From the NCBI GenBank assembly GCA_001899285.1, contig MKWA01000024.1, forward strand, positions 1 to 64,000: 64,000 nucleotides of DNA, given 5' to 3'. A program made the position numbers and the translations under genes. The DNA is from Rhizobiales bacterium 64-17. Lineage in GTDB: Bacteria > Pseudomonadota > Alphaproteobacteria > Rhizobiales > Xanthobacteraceae. Under the pieces are notes generated by a model. It worked only from the letters and a program-made list of their open reading frames with translations. It was not told the DNA's origin and ran no database searches. How positions within the stretch are numbered: position 1 is the first letter of the stretch; every line of letters begins with the position of its first letter. Below, piece by piece: positions 39,346 through 49,737 of this stretch.

Positions 39346-40305
39346 TTACAGGCGCCGCAGCGAGACCTCGGCGACCTGATGGTTCGCCTGCTTCTTGAGG
39401 ATCAGATCGGCGCGCTGTCGTGTCGGCACGATGTTCTCGTTCAGGTTGACGAGATTGATGCGCGACCAGATCGAGGTCGCGGTTTCGGTCGCTTCCTCGT
39501 CCGACAGATTCGAATAGCGGTGGAAGTAGGATTTCGGATCGCGGAACGCAGTGCCGCGTAGCGTCAGGAAGCGGTTGACGTACCAGCCGCGCAACACGTC
39601 CTCATCGGCGTCGATATAGACCGAGAAGTCGAAGAAGTCGGACACAAACGGGATCGCCTTGCCGTCCTTCGGCAAGCGCCCGGTCTGCAGCACGTTCAGC
39701 CCTTCGACGATGAGAATATCCGGCCGGTCGACCTCGACCCACTGGTTCGGCACCACGTCATAGACGAGATGCGAATAGATCGGCGCGCGCACCGGCCGCC
39801 GGCCGGCCTTCACGTCGGTGAGGAATGTCAGCAGCGCCGGCAGGTCGTAGCTTTCCGGAAAGCCCTTCTTCTCCATCAGCCCTTCGCGGTCGAGCACCGC
39901 GTTGGGATAGAGGAATCCGTCGGTGGTAATGAGATCGACCTTCGGCACATTGGGCCAGCGCGCGAGCAGCGCCTGCAACACGCGCGCGGTGGTCGATTTG
40001 CCGACCGCGACCGAGCCGGCGACGCCGATGATGTACGGCATCTTGATATCGACGGTCTTGAGAAAACTCTGCTGCGCGCGGAACAGCCGCTGTGTCGCCG
40101 CCACATACATCGACAGCAGCCGCGACAGCGGCAGATAAATCTCCTCGACCTCTTTCATGTCGAGGCGGTCGTGCAGCGAGCGCAACCGCTGCACCTCCTC
40201 GCCGGACAACGTCATCGGCGCGTCATCGCGCAGCGCCGCCCATTCGGTGCGCGAGAAGCTGCGGTAAGGCGAAAGAACCGTATCGGCGCGCTGTTCCATC
40301 GGCAT
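39346..40305 (-). CDS. coaA: Pantothenate kinase (type I)
   Basis: 319-residue kinase for the first step of coenzyme A synthesis. The P-loop is [17 protein letters not shown], with family regions [15 protein letters not shown] near the N-terminus, [20 protein letters not shown], and [12 protein letters not shown]. The length agrees with type I CoaA (316 in E. coli). The chosen start [10 protein letters not shown] lies 11 bases downstream of hisE, making coaA the last gene of the his transcription unit. The 74-codon upstream open frame is rejected as it would overlap hisE. Confidence 0.96.
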   Translation of the reverse strand: MPMEQRADTVLSPYRSFSRTEWAALRDDAPMTLSGEEVQRLRSLHDRLDMKEVEEIYLPLSRLLSMYVAATQRLFRAQQSFLKTVDIKMPYIIGVAGSVAVGKSTTARVLQALLARWPNVPKVDLITTDGFLYPNAVLDREGLMEKKGFPESYDLPALLTFLTDVKAGRRPVRAPIYSHLVYDVVPNQWVEVDRPDILIVEGLNVLQTGRLPKDGKAIPFVSDFFDFSVYIDADEDVLRGWYVNRFLTLRGTAFRDPKSYFHRYSNLSDEEATETATSIWSRINLVNLNENIVPTRQRADLILKKQANHQVAEVSLRRL

Positions 40306-40316
40306 CGTCCGCGCGC

Positions 40317-40634
40317 TCAGCGCCGCGCGGCCTTTTCCTGCAGGCCGGATTGCGCCGTGCGCTGCGCCAGCACCGCTTCCACATCGGCGAGCGTCACACC
40401 GCGCGCTTCCAGCACCACCAGCAGATGATAAAGCAGATCGGCGGCTTCCGACGCGACCCGCTCCTTGTCCTCCTGCACGGCGGCGAGCGCGGTCTCGAAC
40501 GCTTCCTCGTTCAGCTTCTTCGCGCAATGGGCGATGCCCTTGTCGAGCAGGCTGCGGGTATAGGAGGTCTCGCCGCTCGCATGGGTGCGTTCGCGGACCG
40601 TCCGTTCGAGATCGTGCAGGGTGAAGGTGCTCAT
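40317..40634 (-). CDS. hisE: Phosphoribosyl-ATP pyrophosphatase
   Basis: 105-residue all-alpha NTP pyrophosphatase of histidine synthesis (second step). Family motifs are [20 protein letters not shown], the helix [14 protein letters not shown], and the metal-binding [13 protein letters not shown]. It is a separate protein rather than the HisIE fusion seen in E. coli; hisI is not in the window. It lies between hisF and coaA. Confidence 0.96.
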   Translation of the reverse strand: MSTFTLHDLERTVRERTHASGETSYTRSLLDKGIAHCAKKLNEEAFETALAAVQEDKERVASEAADLLYHLLVVLEARGVTLADVEAVLAQRTAQSGLQEKAARR

Positions 40635-40700
40635 GATCGGCCTGTCATCCGCTCTTAACACTTTCCGTCCGCAGACGGGAGTCGGGCTTTGCGGGAAGCG

Positions 40701-41477
40701 TTAAGGGTCGAGCCGCATCGGCAATCCGGCCGCGGCCATATGCTCCTTGGCTTCACGCACCGAATATTCGCCGAAATGGAAGATCGACGCCGCCAGCACC
40801 GCCGTGGCGTGGCCGTCGCGGATGCCCGCCACCATGTGGTCGAGATTGCCGACGCCGCCGGAGGCGATCACCGGCACCGGCACCGCATCGGCTACCGCGC
40901 GGGTGAGCGCGATATCGTAGCCGGACTTGGTGCCATCGCGATCCATCGAGGTCAGCAGGATTTCGCCGGCGCCGAGCGAAGCAACCTCGCGCGCATAGTC
41001 GACCGCATCGAGGCCGGTGGGCTTACGGCCGCCATGGGTGAAAATCTCCCAGCGGCTTGGCGCGCCCGGCTGCGACACGCGCTTGGCGTCGATGGCGACG
41101 ACAATGCACTGATCGCCGAACTTTTCCGCCGCCTCGCGAACAAACTCGCGACGGCTCACCGCCGCGGTGTTGATCGACACCTTGTCGGCGCCGCAATTCA
41201 AAAGCTTGCGGATGTCGTCGACCGTGCGCACGCCGCCGCCGACGGTGAGCGGCATGAAGCAGGCTTCCGCCGTCCGCTGCACCACATCGAAGATCGTATC
41301 GCGGTTCTCGTGGCTCGCGGTGATGTCGAGGAACGTCAGCTCATCGGCGCCGGCAGCGTCATAAGCGATCGCCGCTTCCACGGGATCGCCGGCATCGCGC
41401 AGATCGACGAAATTGACGCCCTTGACCACGCGGCCATCCTTGACGTCGAGGCAGGGAATGACGCGGACTTTAAACAC
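40701..41477 (-). CDS. hisF: Imidazole glycerol phosphate synthase subunit HisF
   Basis: 258-residue TIM-barrel cyclase partner of HisH. It begins with [19 protein letters not shown], which contains the catalytic aspartate, and has the second aspartate in [16 protein letters not shown]. The phosphate-binding repeat halves are visible ([27 protein letters not shown]). The start is a GTG preceded by AAAGGA; there is no ATG at the family start. It overlaps the small membrane protein gene by eight bases. Confidence 0.96.
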   Translation of the reverse strand: MFKVRVIPCLDVKDGRVVKGVNFVDLRDAGDPVEAAIAYDAAGADELTFLDITASHENRDTIFDVVQRTAEACFMPLTVGGGVRTVDDIRKLLNCGADKVSINTAAVSRREFVREAAEKFGDQCIVVAIDAKRVSQPGAPSRWEIFTHGGRKPTGLDAVDYAREVASLGAGEILLTSMDRDGTKSGYDIALTRAVADAVPVPVIASGGVGNLDHMVAGIRDGHATAVLAASIFHFGEYSVREAKEHMAAAGLPMRLDP

Positions 41478-41814
41478 GCCAATATCCTTTCCGCGCGAGC
41501 GCGTTGCGCAGGGCAAAAGCAAGCACCACGGCGAGCCATACGACCAACAACAGCATCGCCGGCGGCGCCGTGGTGAAACCGAACCATCCGGCAATCGCCA
41601 TCTTGTGCAGCACCGTGCCGAGATCGACTGCTCCCCACAGGCACGGCACCGGCGCCGCAGCATCGATCCGGCAACCGAGCAGCGGCGCCGCGTCGAGGGC
41701 AATCAGCGCGGACACCACCGGCAGCGCACCGAGCACAGTCATCAGCCCCAAGGCGACCGCAAGCGCGCGACGCGGCATTGCAGTCAATGCCGCAGGCACA
41801 GCAGCCGTGCTCAC
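41470..41814 (-). CDS. Small membrane protein encoded between hisA and hisF
   Basis: 114-residue hydrophobic protein with about two transmembrane segments ([23 protein letters not shown] and [18 protein letters not shown]) and two cysteines in the loop ([16 protein letters not shown]). I do not recognise a family with confidence. It overlaps hisA by four bases (ATGA) and hisF by eight, so it is translated within the his operon. No histidine-related function is known; a role in membrane association or simple hitchhiking are both possible. Confidence 0.75.
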   Translation of the reverse strand: MSTAAVPAALTAMPRRALAVALGLMTVLGALPVVSALIALDAAPLLGCRIDAAAPVPCLWGAVDLGTVLHKMAIAGWFGFTTAPPAMLLLVVWLAVVLAFALRNALARKGYWRV

Positions 41815-42545
41815 GCGGCGGCTCCGGCGATCAGCTTGAGCGCGGCAGCCGCATCGAGCCGCCCGTCGTAGAGCGCGCGGCCGGCGATCGCGCCTTCGAG
41901 CTTGTTCGCGCGCGGCTCCAGCATCCGCGTGATGTCGTCGATGGACGCCAACCCGCCCGACGCGATCACCGGGATCGACACGGCGTCGGCCAGCGCGATG
42001 GTGGCGTCGAGGTTAAGTCCCATCAGCATGCCGTCGCGCGCCACATCGGTGTAGATGATCGCGGCGACGCCGGCGTCCTCGAACCGTTTGGCGATGTCGA
42101 GCACGGTCAATTCCGAGGTTTCCGCCCAGCCTTCCACCGCCACCTTGCCGTCGCGCGCGTCGAGGCCGACGGCGATGCGGCCGGGAAACCGGCGCGCCGC
42201 CTCTTTCACCAGCGCCGGATCGCGCACCGCCGCGGTGCCGATGATGACGCGAGTGACGCCCTTGCCGAGCCAACCTTCCACCGTCGCCATGTCGCGTACG
42301 CCGCCGCCGAGTTGCAGCGGGATCGAGATGGCATCGAGGATGCGCTCGACCGCCGCGGCGTTCACAGGCTTGCCGGCGAATGCGCCGTCGAGATCGACCA
42401 GGTGCAGATAGCGGAAGCCCTGCGCCTCGAACGCCAGCGCCTGCGCCGCCGGATCGCGGTGGAACACCGTGGCGCGTGCCATGTCGCCTTGTTGCAGGCG
42501 CACGGCCTGGCCTTCCTTCAGATCGATAGCGGGAAACAGGATCAC
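41811..42545 (-). CDS. hisA: HisA: ProFAR isomerase of histidine synthesis
   Basis: 244-residue TIM-barrel isomerase of histidine synthesis (1-(5-phosphoribosyl)-5-[(5-phosphoribosylamino)methylideneamino]imidazole-4-carboxamide isomerase). It starts with [20 protein letters not shown], containing the catalytic aspartate. The second half has [20 protein letters not shown] with the second catalytic aspartate. Two GTG starts are possible: the one overlapping the hisH stop (GTGA, used here) and one three codons upstream. It precedes the small membrane gene. Confidence 0.95.
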   Translation of the reverse strand: MILFPAIDLKEGQAVRLQQGDMARATVFHRDPAAQALAFEAQGFRYLHLVDLDGAFAGKPVNAAAVERILDAISIPLQLGGGVRDMATVEGWLGKGVTRVIIGTAAVRDPALVKEAARRFPGRIAVGLDARDGKVAVEGWAETSELTVLDIAKRFEDAGVAAIIYTDVARDGMLMGLNLDATIALADAVSIPVIASGGLASIDDITRMLEPRANKLEGAIAGRALYDGRLDAAAALKLIAGAAA

Positions 42546-43183
42546 GGCGTCCACGTCAGAAAGTTGGCGATCAGAGCGAGCCCCATGCGCTGGCTCTTCT
42601 CGGGATGGAATTGCGTGCCGACCATGGTGTCGCGGCCGACGATGGCGGTGACCGGGCCACCGTAGTCGGCGCGCGCGATCACGTCCTCGGCACGCGCGGC
42701 ATCGAGCGCGTAGGAATGCACGAAATAGGCATGCAGCGTCTCCGGAATGCCGGCGAGCAGCGGATGCGCACGCGCCCGGTCGAGCGTGTTCCAGCCCATA
42801 TGCGGAATCTTCAGCGACGGATCGTTCGGCTTGATCTTGTTGACCTCCCCAGCGATCCAGCCGAGCCCCGGCGTCACGCGATATTCGTTGCCGCGCTCAG
42901 CCATCAGCTGCATGCCGACGCAAATGCCGAAGAACGGCCGCGCCTTCTCGCGCACCGCGCGATCGAGCGCACCGACCATGCCGTCGATGGCGTCGAGCCC
43001 GGCGCGACAATCGGCAAACGCGCCGACACCCGGCAGCACGATCCGGTCGGCGCGCGCCACCGCATCGGGATCACGCGTCACGACGATCCTGTCACCGGCG
43101 CCACGCTCATGCGCCGCGCGCTCGAACGCTTTCGCGGCCGAGTGCAGATTGCCGGAGCCGTAGTCGATAATCGCAACCGTCAC
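42542..43183 (-). CDS. hisH: Imidazole glycerol phosphate synthase subunit HisH
   Basis: 213-residue class I glutamine amidotransferase that supplies ammonia to HisF. The nucleophilic cysteine is in [15 protein letters not shown], and the histidine/glutamate pair is in [13 protein letters not shown]. The N-terminus [20 protein letters not shown] is characteristic. It overlaps DUF2628 upstream (four bases) and hisA downstream. Confidence 0.97.
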   Translation of the reverse strand: MTVAIIDYGSGNLHSAAKAFERAAHERGAGDRIVVTRDPDAVARADRIVLPGVGAFADCRAGLDAIDGMVGALDRAVREKARPFFGICVGMQLMAERGNEYRVTPGLGWIAGEVNKIKPNDPSLKIPHMGWNTLDRARAHPLLAGIPETLHAYFVHSYALDAARAEDVIARADYGGPVTAIVGRDTMVGTQFHPEKSQRMGLALIANFLTWTP

Positions 43184-43686
43184 CGGCCGCTCCCCGGCTC
43201 GGGAAATACGCCGATCGGATAGGACGACGGCGTTGCCGGGCGCATGACCGGTGCCGCAGGCGCGGCCGGCGCCACCGGCGCAACAGTCGCGGCCACCGGC
43301 GCGCGTTCGACCCAGCCGGCGAAAAACCGCCGCTCGGCCTCGTCATACCGGTCGGCGACGACGACGCCGGCCTGCGTCCATTTGCGGCGCGCCAGCGTCC
43401 AACGCTGCACAGTCGCCGCTTCGAGCCCGAACAACAGCGACACCAGCGCGAGCACGAGAAAGCGCACGCCCGGAGCAATCCCGATGAAGCGTAGCGAAAA
43501 GACAAGTACGGCCATCGCCACGAGATAGATGACAAGCGCGAGCCACAGCCGTTTCACGATCAGCCACAACGGCGCGAGCAGGAAGGCCCAGAACGCGAAG
43601 CCTTCGCGCACGAACACGAAGCGGTCGGGATCGGCCGCTGTCTCGTTATGCCGCAATGGCGGCTGGTGCACGGTGTAGACCGGCAT
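43180..43686 (-). CDS. DUF2628 membrane protein in his operon
   Basis: 168-residue protein matching the DUF2628 layout: a short N-terminal segment ([31 protein letters not shown]), two or three transmembrane helices (about 35-100), and a C-terminal tail rich in alanine and proline ([19 protein letters not shown]). This gene commonly sits between hisB and hisH in Rhizobiales. No function is known. The start is chosen by the family N-terminus; the longer open frame would overlap hisB. Confidence 0.85.
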   Translation of the reverse strand: MPVYTVHQPPLRHNETAADPDRFVFVREGFAFWAFLLAPLWLIVKRLWLALVIYLVAMAVLVFSLRFIGIAPGVRFLVLALVSLLFGLEAATVQRWTLARRKWTQAGVVVADRYDEAERRFFAGWVERAPVAATVAPVAPAAPAAPVMRPATPSSYPIGVFPEPGSGR

Positions 43687-43729
43687 CAGACCTGTCTCCG
43701 CTGTCTCGTGGCCGGCTCGGGCGCCAGCT

Positions 43730-44452
43730 TCAGTTACCGAGCGTTCCCTTGGTCGAGGGCACTTCGCCCTGCGCGCGCGGATCGATCGCCACCGCCGCGC
43801 GCAGCACGCGCGCCAGACCCTTGAAGCACGCTTCCGCAATATGGTGATCGTTGCTGCCGTACAAAACCTCGACATGCAGCGTCAGGCCGGCATTCATCGC
43901 GAACGCGTGGAACCACTCGCGCACCAGTTCGGTGTCGAACGTGCCGACCTTGTCACGGCCGAACTCGGCCTTGAACACCAGCACCGGCCGTCCGGAAATA
44001 TCGAGCACGACGCGCGCCAGCGTCTCGTCCATCGGCAGATGCACGTCGGCGTAGCGGGTGATGCCGCGCATGTCGCCGAGCGCCTGCTTCACCGCCTGAC
44101 CGAGCGCGATGCCGACATCCTCGGTGGTGTGGTGGTGGTCGATATGCAGGTCGCCTTTGGCCCGCACCGCCATGTCGATGCGCGAGTGCCGCGCCAGGAG
44201 ATCGAGCATATGGTCGAAGAAGCCGATGCCGGTGTCGATCACCGCATTGCCGGTGCCGTCGAGATCGACCGCGACCTCGATCGCCGTTTCCTTGGTGATG
44301 CGCTTCACCGCGCCGCGCCGCGCCACCGGTGCCCGCGTCGTGCGCGCCACCGCGCGGGTGGTTTTCGCCAGTGCCTTGCTCCCCGTTTTGCCGGCAGAGC
44401 CGGACCGGCCCTGAACGCGGGCTTTGGCGGAACGGGCTGGAGTGCGAGCCAT
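43730..44452 (-). CDS. hisB: Imidazoleglycerol-phosphate dehydratase
   Basis: 240-residue dehydratase of histidine synthesis. The two metal-binding histidine clusters appear as [14 protein letters not shown] and [14 protein letters not shown] in the first half and [18 protein letters not shown] near the end. The family length is about 197 residues; here a basic alanine/arginine/lysine-rich N-terminal extension of about 45 residues precedes it. Translation might start at the GTG before KRITKE instead. It heads the his operon and is divergent from hslV across 195 bases. Confidence 0.94.
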   Translation of the reverse strand: MARTPARSAKARVQGRSGSAGKTGSKALAKTTRAVARTTRAPVARRGAVKRITKETAIEVAVDLDGTGNAVIDTGIGFFDHMLDLLARHSRIDMAVRAKGDLHIDHHHTTEDVGIALGQAVKQALGDMRGITRYADVHLPMDETLARVVLDISGRPVLVFKAEFGRDKVGTFDTELVREWFHAFAMNAGLTLHVEVLYGSNDHHIAEACFKGLARVLRAAVAIDPRAQGEVPSTKGTLGN

Positions 44453-44647
44453 GAGCCTTGGACCTCGTGCCTTAACCTTTTGACGGAACGGCCTATCGCC
44501 GGGCGCTGAATGCGCGGCTTTTATCAGGGGTTTGGCGGCAATACCACCATCCGAACGGCCATGCCGGGAGGGGTCGAAGTCCTTGCGAGCTGGTTTGCAT
44601 TGCCGGCGGCCGATGCCTAGATGACCGGACGCACAGGGATTTTCCGG

Positions 44648-45211
44648 ATGTCATCGCACGAAACGCCGTTCCCGGTCTGGCACGGCACCACCATCCTCAC
44701 CGTCCGCAAGGACGGCCTCGTCGCCGTCGGCGGCGACGGCCAGGTGTCGATCGGCCAGACGGTCATGAAGTCCAATGCCCGCAAGGTTCGCACCTTGGGC
44801 AAAGGCGGCGAGGTGATCGGCGGTTTCGCCGGGGCGACGGCCGATGCCTTCACCCTGTTCGAGCGGCTGGAAGCCAAGCTCGAGCAGTATCCGGGTCAGC
44901 TCATGCGCGCGGCCGTCGAACTCGCCAAGGACTGGCGCACCGACCGCTATCTGCGCCGGCTCGAAGCGATGATGATCGTCGCCGACGCCAAGGTCTCGCT
45001 GGTGCTGACCGGCAACGGCGACGTGCTGGAGCCGGAAAACGGCATCGCCGGCATCGGCTCCGGCGGCAACTATGCGCTCGCCGCCGCGCGCGCGCTCGCC
45101 GACAGCGACATGGGCGCCGAGCAGATCGTGCGCAAGTCGCTCGATATCGCTGCCGACATTTGCGTCTACACCAACCGCAACGTCACCGTCGAAACCCTGA
45201 AAACCGCGTGA
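44648..45211 (+). CDS. hslV: ATP-dependent protease subunit HslV
   Basis: 187-residue proteasome-like threonine peptidase. After processing, the mature chain would begin with the catalytic threonine in [20 protein letters not shown]. The [20 protein letters not shown] segment is conserved. It assembles with HslU, encoded 600 bases downstream. The start [10 protein letters not shown] gives the usual short propeptide; the open frame has a second ATG nine codons earlier. The stop overlaps the DUF2585 GTG start. Confidence 0.97.
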   Translation: MSSHETPFPVWHGTTILTVRKDGLVAVGGDGQVSIGQTVMKSNARKVRTLGKGGEVIGGFAGATADAFTLFERLEAKLEQYPGQLMRAAVELAKDWRTDRYLRRLEAMMIVADAKVSLVLTGNGDVLEPENGIAGIGSGGNYALAAARALADSDMGAEQIVRKSLDIAADICVYTNRNVTVETLKTA

Positions 45212-45807
45212 GCGTCGCTCCCGACACCGCGAGGCTTCCGACGCGCGGCCTGTCTTGCGCGCAGGCGTTGCTCGTCGTCCTCGCGATGCTCGCCGCGCAG
45301 GCGCTCGTGCTCTACGCCATGGGCCGCGTGCCGATCTGCACCTGCGGCACGGTGAAGCTGTGGCACGGCGTGGTGCACAGCGCCGAGAACTCGCAGCATC
45401 TCACCGACTGGTACACGTTCTCGCACATCATCCACGGCTTCATCTTCTATGCCGTGCTGACATGGTTGCTGCCGAAGACGCCGGTGACGACGCGGCTGTT
45501 CCTCGCCATCGGCGTCGAGGCCGCGTGGGAAATCGCCGAGAACACGCCGATGGTGATCGAGCGCTACCGCAGTGCCACCATCTCGCTGAACTATTACGGC
45601 GACAGCATCGTCAATTCCGTCACCGACACGCTCGCCATGATCGCCGGCTTTTTTCTCGCCCGGCGGCTGCCTATATGGATGACGGTGCTGGCCGCGGTGA
45701 CGATGGAGATCGCAGTCGGCGCCGTCATTCGCGACAATCTGACGCTGAATGTCATCATGCTGCTGCACCCCTTTGAATCCATCCAGCACTGGCAGTCCGG
45801 ACTCTAG
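45208..45807 (+). CDS. DUF2585 (UPF0314) membrane protein between hslV and hslU
   Basis: 199-residue multi-pass membrane protein matching UPF0314/DUF2585: [16 protein letters not shown]-like segments ([18 protein letters not shown]), [19 protein letters not shown], and [20 protein letters not shown]. About four to five transmembrane helices are visible. It starts with GTG overlapping the hslV stop (GTGA) and ends 17 bases before hslU. The family is found in this position in Rhizobiales; its function is unknown, and a link to HslUV is only positional. Confidence 0.88.
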   Translation: MSVAPDTARLPTRGLSCAQALLVVLAMLAAQALVLYAMGRVPICTCGTVKLWHGVVHSAENSQHLTDWYTFSHIIHGFIFYAVLTWLLPKTPVTTRLFLAIGVEAAWEIAENTPMVIERYRSATISLNYYGDSIVNSVTDTLAMIAGFFLARRLPIWMTVLAAVTMEIAVGAVIRDNLTLNVIMLLHPFESIQHWQSGL

Positions 45808-45824
45808 GAAACCGACACACTCCG

Positions 45825-47129
45825 ATGACCGACTTTTCTCCCCGCGAAATCGTTTCCGAACTCGACCGCTACATCGTCGGCCAGACCGACGCCAAACGCG
45901 CGGTGTCGATCGCGCTGCGCAATCGCTGGCGGCGGTTGCAGCTCGAGGATCGCCTGCGCGACGAAGTGCTGCCGAAAAATATTCTGATGATCGGCCCGAC
46001 CGGCGTCGGCAAGACGGAAATCTCCCGCCGGCTCGCCAAGCTCGCCGGAGCGCCGTTCCTCAAGGTCGAGGCAACCAAGTTCACCGAGGTCGGCTATGTC
46101 GGCCGCGACGTCGAGCAGATCGTGCGCGATCTGGTCGAGATCGGCATCACGCAGACCCGCGAGAAGAAACGCAAGGACGTGCGCACCCGCGCCGAGCAGG
46201 CGGCGGAGGAGCGCGTGGTCGATGCACTGGTCGGCCCCGGCGCAGGCGCCGCGACCAAGGACAGTTTCCGCCGCAAGCTGCGCGCCGGGGAACTCGACGA
46301 CAAGGAAATCGAGATCGAGGTGCAAGCCCAGTCCGGCGGCATGCCGATGTTCGAGATTCCCGGCATGCCGGGCGCACAGATGGGCGCGATTTCGATCGGC
46401 GACATTTTCGGCAAGATGGGCGGGCGCAGCAAGACGCGCAAAGTCACCGTACGCGACTCGCACGAAATCCTCGTCAACGAGGAATCCGACAAGCTGCTCG
46501 ACACCGAGCAGCTGGTGCAGGAAGCGATCCGCGCCGTCGAGCAGAACGGCATCGTCTTCCTCGACGAGATCGACAAGATCTGCGCGCGGGAAGGACGCGT
46601 CGGCGGCGACGTGTCGCGCGAGGGCGTGCAGCGCGACCTGCTGCCGCTGATCGAGGGCACCACGGTCAACACCAAGCACGGCCCGGTGAAGACCGACCAC
46701 ATCCTGTTCATCGCCTCCGGCGCGTTCCACGTCTCGAAGCCGTCGGACCTGCTGCCGGAATTGCAGGGCCGCCTGCCAATCCGCGTCGAATTGCAGGCGC
46801 TGAGCCGCGACGATTTCCGCCGCATCCTCACCGAGCCGGAAGCCTCGCTGATCAAACAGTATGTCGCGTTGATGCAAACCGAGGGCGTGACGCTCGCCTT
46901 TACCGACGATGCCATTGATGCGCTCGCCGATATCGCCGTGCAGGTGAACGCCAGCGTCGAGAATATCGGCGCGCGGCGGTTGCAGACGGTGATGGAGCGC
47001 GTGCTCGACGAACTGTCGTTCAACGCACCGGACCTCGATCGCCAGCAGGTGACGATCGACGCCGCCTATGTGCAGAAGCACATCGGCGATCTCGCCCGCA
47101 ACGCCGATCTCAGCCGGTTTATTTTGTAA
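45825..47129 (+). CDS. hslU: ATP-dependent protease ATPase subunit HslU
   Basis: 434-residue AAA+ unfoldase. The N-terminus [20 protein letters not shown] is typical, with Walker [18 protein letters not shown], Walker [13 protein letters not shown], and the intermediate I-domain (about 110-230). The C-terminus ends with DLSRFIL, the tail that inserts into HslV to activate it. It closes the hslV-DUF2585-hslU operon and converges on the Smr gene three bases away. Confidence 0.98.
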   Translation: MTDFSPREIVSELDRYIVGQTDAKRAVSIALRNRWRRLQLEDRLRDEVLPKNILMIGPTGVGKTEISRRLAKLAGAPFLKVEATKFTEVGYVGRDVEQIVRDLVEIGITQTREKKRKDVRTRAEQAAEERVVDALVGPGAGAATKDSFRRKLRAGELDDKEIEIEVQAQSGGMPMFEIPGMPGAQMGAISIGDIFGKMGGRSKTRKVTVRDSHEILVNEESDKLLDTEQLVQEAIRAVEQNGIVFLDEIDKICAREGRVGGDVSREGVQRDLLPLIEGTTVNTKHGPVKTDHILFIASGAFHVSKPSDLLPELQGRLPIRVELQALSRDDFRRILTEPEASLIKQYVALMQTEGVTLAFTDDAIDALADIAVQVNASVENIGARRLQTVMERVLDELSFNAPDLDRQQVTIDAAYVQKHIGDLARNADLSRFIL

Positions 47130-47132
47130 GCC

Positions 47133-47705
47133 TCAGGATGAGGCGCGCGCTCGGCGCAGCCGCACATAGAACGCGCCGTCGCCGCCATGCGCGATATGCG
47201 CGGTCTCGAAACCGATCACCAGCGCGCGGAAGTCCGGCAGGGCAAGCCATAGCGGCACCTGCCGGCGCAACACGCCACCGCCCTCGCGGGAACCTTTCCC
47301 GGTGATCACCAAAACGAGCCGCGCCTCGCGGCGCACCGCGCTGTGCAGAAAATGCGCGAGCGCATCGTGCGCTTCCGCCTGCGTCAGACCATGCAGGTCG
47401 ATGCGACCGTCGATGGCATCGCGGCCCTTCGCCACGCGTTTGCGCTGACGGCGGTCGAGCGCAGCCAACACCGGCGGCGCGGGTGGCGGTGCCGCCAAGA
47501 CAGACGTAACGCTCGGTCGCGGCGGCGCCGCCGGTTTGATGGTGATGCCGAGACGCTTCGCTACAGTCTTCTGTTTCGGCGGTGCGCGCACGACGGTTTC
47601 GTCATCGTCCGTCTTTACGCTGCGCGCGGGATGCAACGGCGCGATGCTGCGCGTCACCGTCGTCCACAGCACCCGCTCCTCGTCGCTCAGGCGGCGCCGG
47701 CTCAT
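47133..47705 (-). CDS. Smr domain protein
   Basis: 190-residue protein with a C-terminal Smr domain (about 100-185): IDLHGLTQAEAHDALAHFLH and the VITGKGSREGGGVLRRQVPL motif, seen in MutS2 and YdaL-like nucleases. The N-terminal half is proline/alanine-rich linker (APPKQKTVAKRLGITIKPA). Family members can bind or nick DNA or cleave RNA; the target is unknown. It lies seven bases downstream of mltA, and mltA-smr is a recurrent pair in Rhizobiales. Confidence 0.88.
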   Translation of the reverse strand: MSRRRLSDEERVLWTTVTRSIAPLHPARSVKTDDDETVVRAPPKQKTVAKRLGITIKPAAPPRPSVTSVLAAPPPAPPVLAALDRRQRKRVAKGRDAIDGRIDLHGLTQAEAHDALAHFLHSAVRREARLVLVITGKGSREGGGVLRRQVPLWLALPDFRALVIGFETAHIAHGGDGAFYVRLRRARASS

Positions 47706-47712
47706 GACCCGC

Positions 47713-49011
47713 TCATGGGGTCGTCGTGCTGACCGGCGTGGCCGGGGCGATATCATCTGGCCGCGCACGCGGCAGCGGCACATGCACGGTGGCGACCGGC
47801 GCGAGCGCACGCGGCACCAGCATCACGAACCGGCCGTTCTGCTTGATGCGGCCGGCGACGCTGCCGATGTCCTCGCCAGCGCCAAAATAGATATCGGCGC
47901 GCGCCGGTCCGACGATGGCGGAGCCGGTGTCCTGCGCGATCATCAGCCGGCGGAAGCGCGTCTCCGGCTTCTCGCTCTCGATCGGCAATTCCGCCTCGAT
48001 CCAGAACGGCGTGCCGTAGACATGCCGGTTCTTGTCGACGGCGATCGAGCGTCCGGTGGTGAGCGGCACGCCCTGCGCGCCGACCGGCTCTTCGTGCTCG
48101 GCCAGTCCGGTTTCGCGGAAGAACACGAACGAGCGGTTCTTGCGGCGCAGTGCCTTGCCCTCATCCGGATTGGCGTTCATCCAGTCGCGGATGCGGTCCA
48201 TCGACATGGCTTCCTTGTCGATGATGCCGCGGTCGATTAGATCGCGACCGACCGGATAATACGGCAGGCCGTTATGCGCGTCGTAATTGAGCCGCAGCAG
48301 ATGCCCGTCCGGCAGCCGCACCCGCGCCGAACCCTGGATCTGCGCGAAGAACGCATCGACCGGGCTTTTCACGTAGCAGATTTCAAGCCCGCGCCCGGCG
48401 AGCGCGCCCTCTTCGATGGAGGTGCGGTCGTAGAACGGCACGACCTTGCGCTTGCCGACGAGACGGCCGACCTTCGCGCCCGACGATGGAAACTGCGCCA
48501 CGCGCTTGCCGCCCGCGACCGCGAGGCTTGCCGGCGCGCGATACATCGGCACGGTGAAATCCGCGGTGGCGACGCGCGAGCCCTCGAACACCGCTTCGTA
48601 ATAGCCGGTGAGGAAGCCCTGATTGGCATCCAACGGAGCGATGCGCACCGGCCGGAAATTCGCCTCGAAATAAGCGCGCGCCTGCGTGTCGTCGACCTTG
48701 CCGCCGCGCAGATGCATGCAGGCATGATAAAGGCCGTCGAGCATCGGCCGCGCATGGCGCGCCTTGCGGTCGGCGCGCAGAATCGCCTTGCAGCTTTCCG
48801 CGAACGCGGCGTAAGCGGCCGCCTGGTTGTCATCGCTCCAGCCGTCGAGCGCGTTCCAGGCGATCGGCTCAAGCTGCGCATCGCGGATCGTCAGCGCGCG
48901 CGGCTTCTCCGCATGCGCCGTCGTCGCTATCAGACACAGGGATAGAGCGGCGAAGGCCCGGCCGAGAGCCGCACTCAGCTTGGCGCGGTGCGGCGAGCGC
49001 GGCACCGGCAT
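47713..49011 (-). CDS. mltA: Membrane-bound lytic murein transglycosylase A
   Basis: 432-residue MltA. A signal peptide (AALSLCLIATTAHAE) leads to the MltA domain (QGFLTGYYEAVFEGS, FFAQIQGSARVRLPDGHLLR) and the 3D domain near the C-terminus with AQDTGSAIVGPARADIYFG, which carries the catalytic aspartate. It cleaves peptidoglycan glycan strands to 1,6-anhydro products. The E. coli protein is a lipoprotein; I see no lipobox here, so it may be soluble periplasmic. It follows the Tim44 gene by three bases. Confidence 0.95.
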   Translation of the reverse strand: MPVPRSPHRAKLSAALGRAFAALSLCLIATTAHAEKPRALTIRDAQLEPIAWNALDGWSDDNQAAAYAAFAESCKAILRADRKARHARPMLDGLYHACMHLRGGKVDDTQARAYFEANFRPVRIAPLDANQGFLTGYYEAVFEGSRVATADFTVPMYRAPASLAVAGGKRVAQFPSSGAKVGRLVGKRKVVPFYDRTSIEEGALAGRGLEICYVKSPVDAFFAQIQGSARVRLPDGHLLRLNYDAHNGLPYYPVGRDLIDRGIIDKEAMSMDRIRDWMNANPDEGKALRRKNRSFVFFRETGLAEHEEPVGAQGVPLTTGRSIAVDKNRHVYGTPFWIEAELPIESEKPETRFRRLMIAQDTGSAIVGPARADIYFGAGEDIGSVAGRIKQNGRFVMLVPRALAPVATVHVPLPRARPDDIAPATPVSTTTP

Positions 49012-49014
49012 GGA

Positions 49015-49737
49015 TCAGCGACCGCCTTCGGTCGCGACCAGCTTCCAGTTCGGATCACGCGAGGACACGTCGCGCACGAAGGTCCAGACATCGGTGACAT
49101 CCGTCACCTTGTCGGGATTACCGTCGATCACGTTGCCGGATTTGTCGCGCGTCACCGACACCATCTGCGAGACGAAACGCAGCGTGAGCTGCGCCTGCTT
49201 GTCGCGCTGTTCGGCGCCGGTAATGGCCGCGGAATCGATGGCGACGAAACGGCTCTCCACCGTCTCGCCGCGCTGCTCGCGCGCGGCGATGGCGGATTCG
49301 AAATTCTCGTAAACATCGCGCGACAGGAGATTCTTCAGCGTGCGGCGGTCGCCTTCCGCAAACGCGGTGACGATCATCTCGTAAGCGGCGCGCGCGCCGG
49401 TGAGGAAGTGCTTGGCATCGAACTGCGGATCGACGGCGACGATCGCATCGAGACCGGCCGCGACGGGCGTGCCGGCCTCGGCCACACCCTTCCAGCGATC
49501 GACCGGTGCCGCGGCTTCGCCGGTGCTGTCGCCGGGCTGCGCGGCGGTTTCGCCCGTGCGGTTCGGCAGCGGAATGACTTTCTTGTCGGCCTTGTCAGTG
49601 GACGGCTGTGCCGGCTGGCGCGCATAGGGATTGCTCGGCGGCCGCTCACGGCCGGTGCGCTGGCCGAGCACGCTGCGCAGCCGCAGGAAAATGAACACCG
49701 CGAGCGCCAGGAAAATGATGGTGTAGATGTCGAACAC
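49015..49737 (-). CDS. Tim44/TimA domain inner-membrane protein
   Basis: About 240-residue protein with a single N-terminal transmembrane segment (VFDIYTIIFLALAVFIFL), a proline-rich linker, and a C-terminal Tim44-like domain (about 115-235: FDAKHFLTGARAAYEMIVTA, VESRFVAIDSAAITGAEQ, VTDVWTFVRD). In mitochondria Tim44 tethers Hsp70 to the import channel; bacterial TimA proteins are membrane proteins of uncertain role. The start is uncertain: GTG at 49737 follows GGAAGGG at good spacing, while TTG 49746 and GTG 49770 are in frame. It is upstream of mltA and near secB. Confidence 0.85.
   Translation of the reverse strand: MFDIYTIIFLALAVFIFLRLRSVLGQRTGRERPPSNPYARQPAQPSTDKADKKVIPLPNRTGETAAQPGDSTGEAAAPVDRWKGVAEAGTPVAAGLDAIVAVDPQFDAKHFLTGARAAYEMIVTAFAEGDRRTLKNLLSRDVYENFESAIAAREQRGETVESRFVAIDSAAITGAEQRDKQAQLTLRFVSQMVSVTRDKSGNVIDGNPDKVTDVTDVWTFVRDVSSRDPNWKLVATEGGR

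Noticed and set aside
47129-47160. CCTCAGGATGAGG after hslU as a third family A repeat
   Set aside because: Only the short arm matches, and it encodes the C-terminus of the Smr protein; no second arm or inner stem is present.
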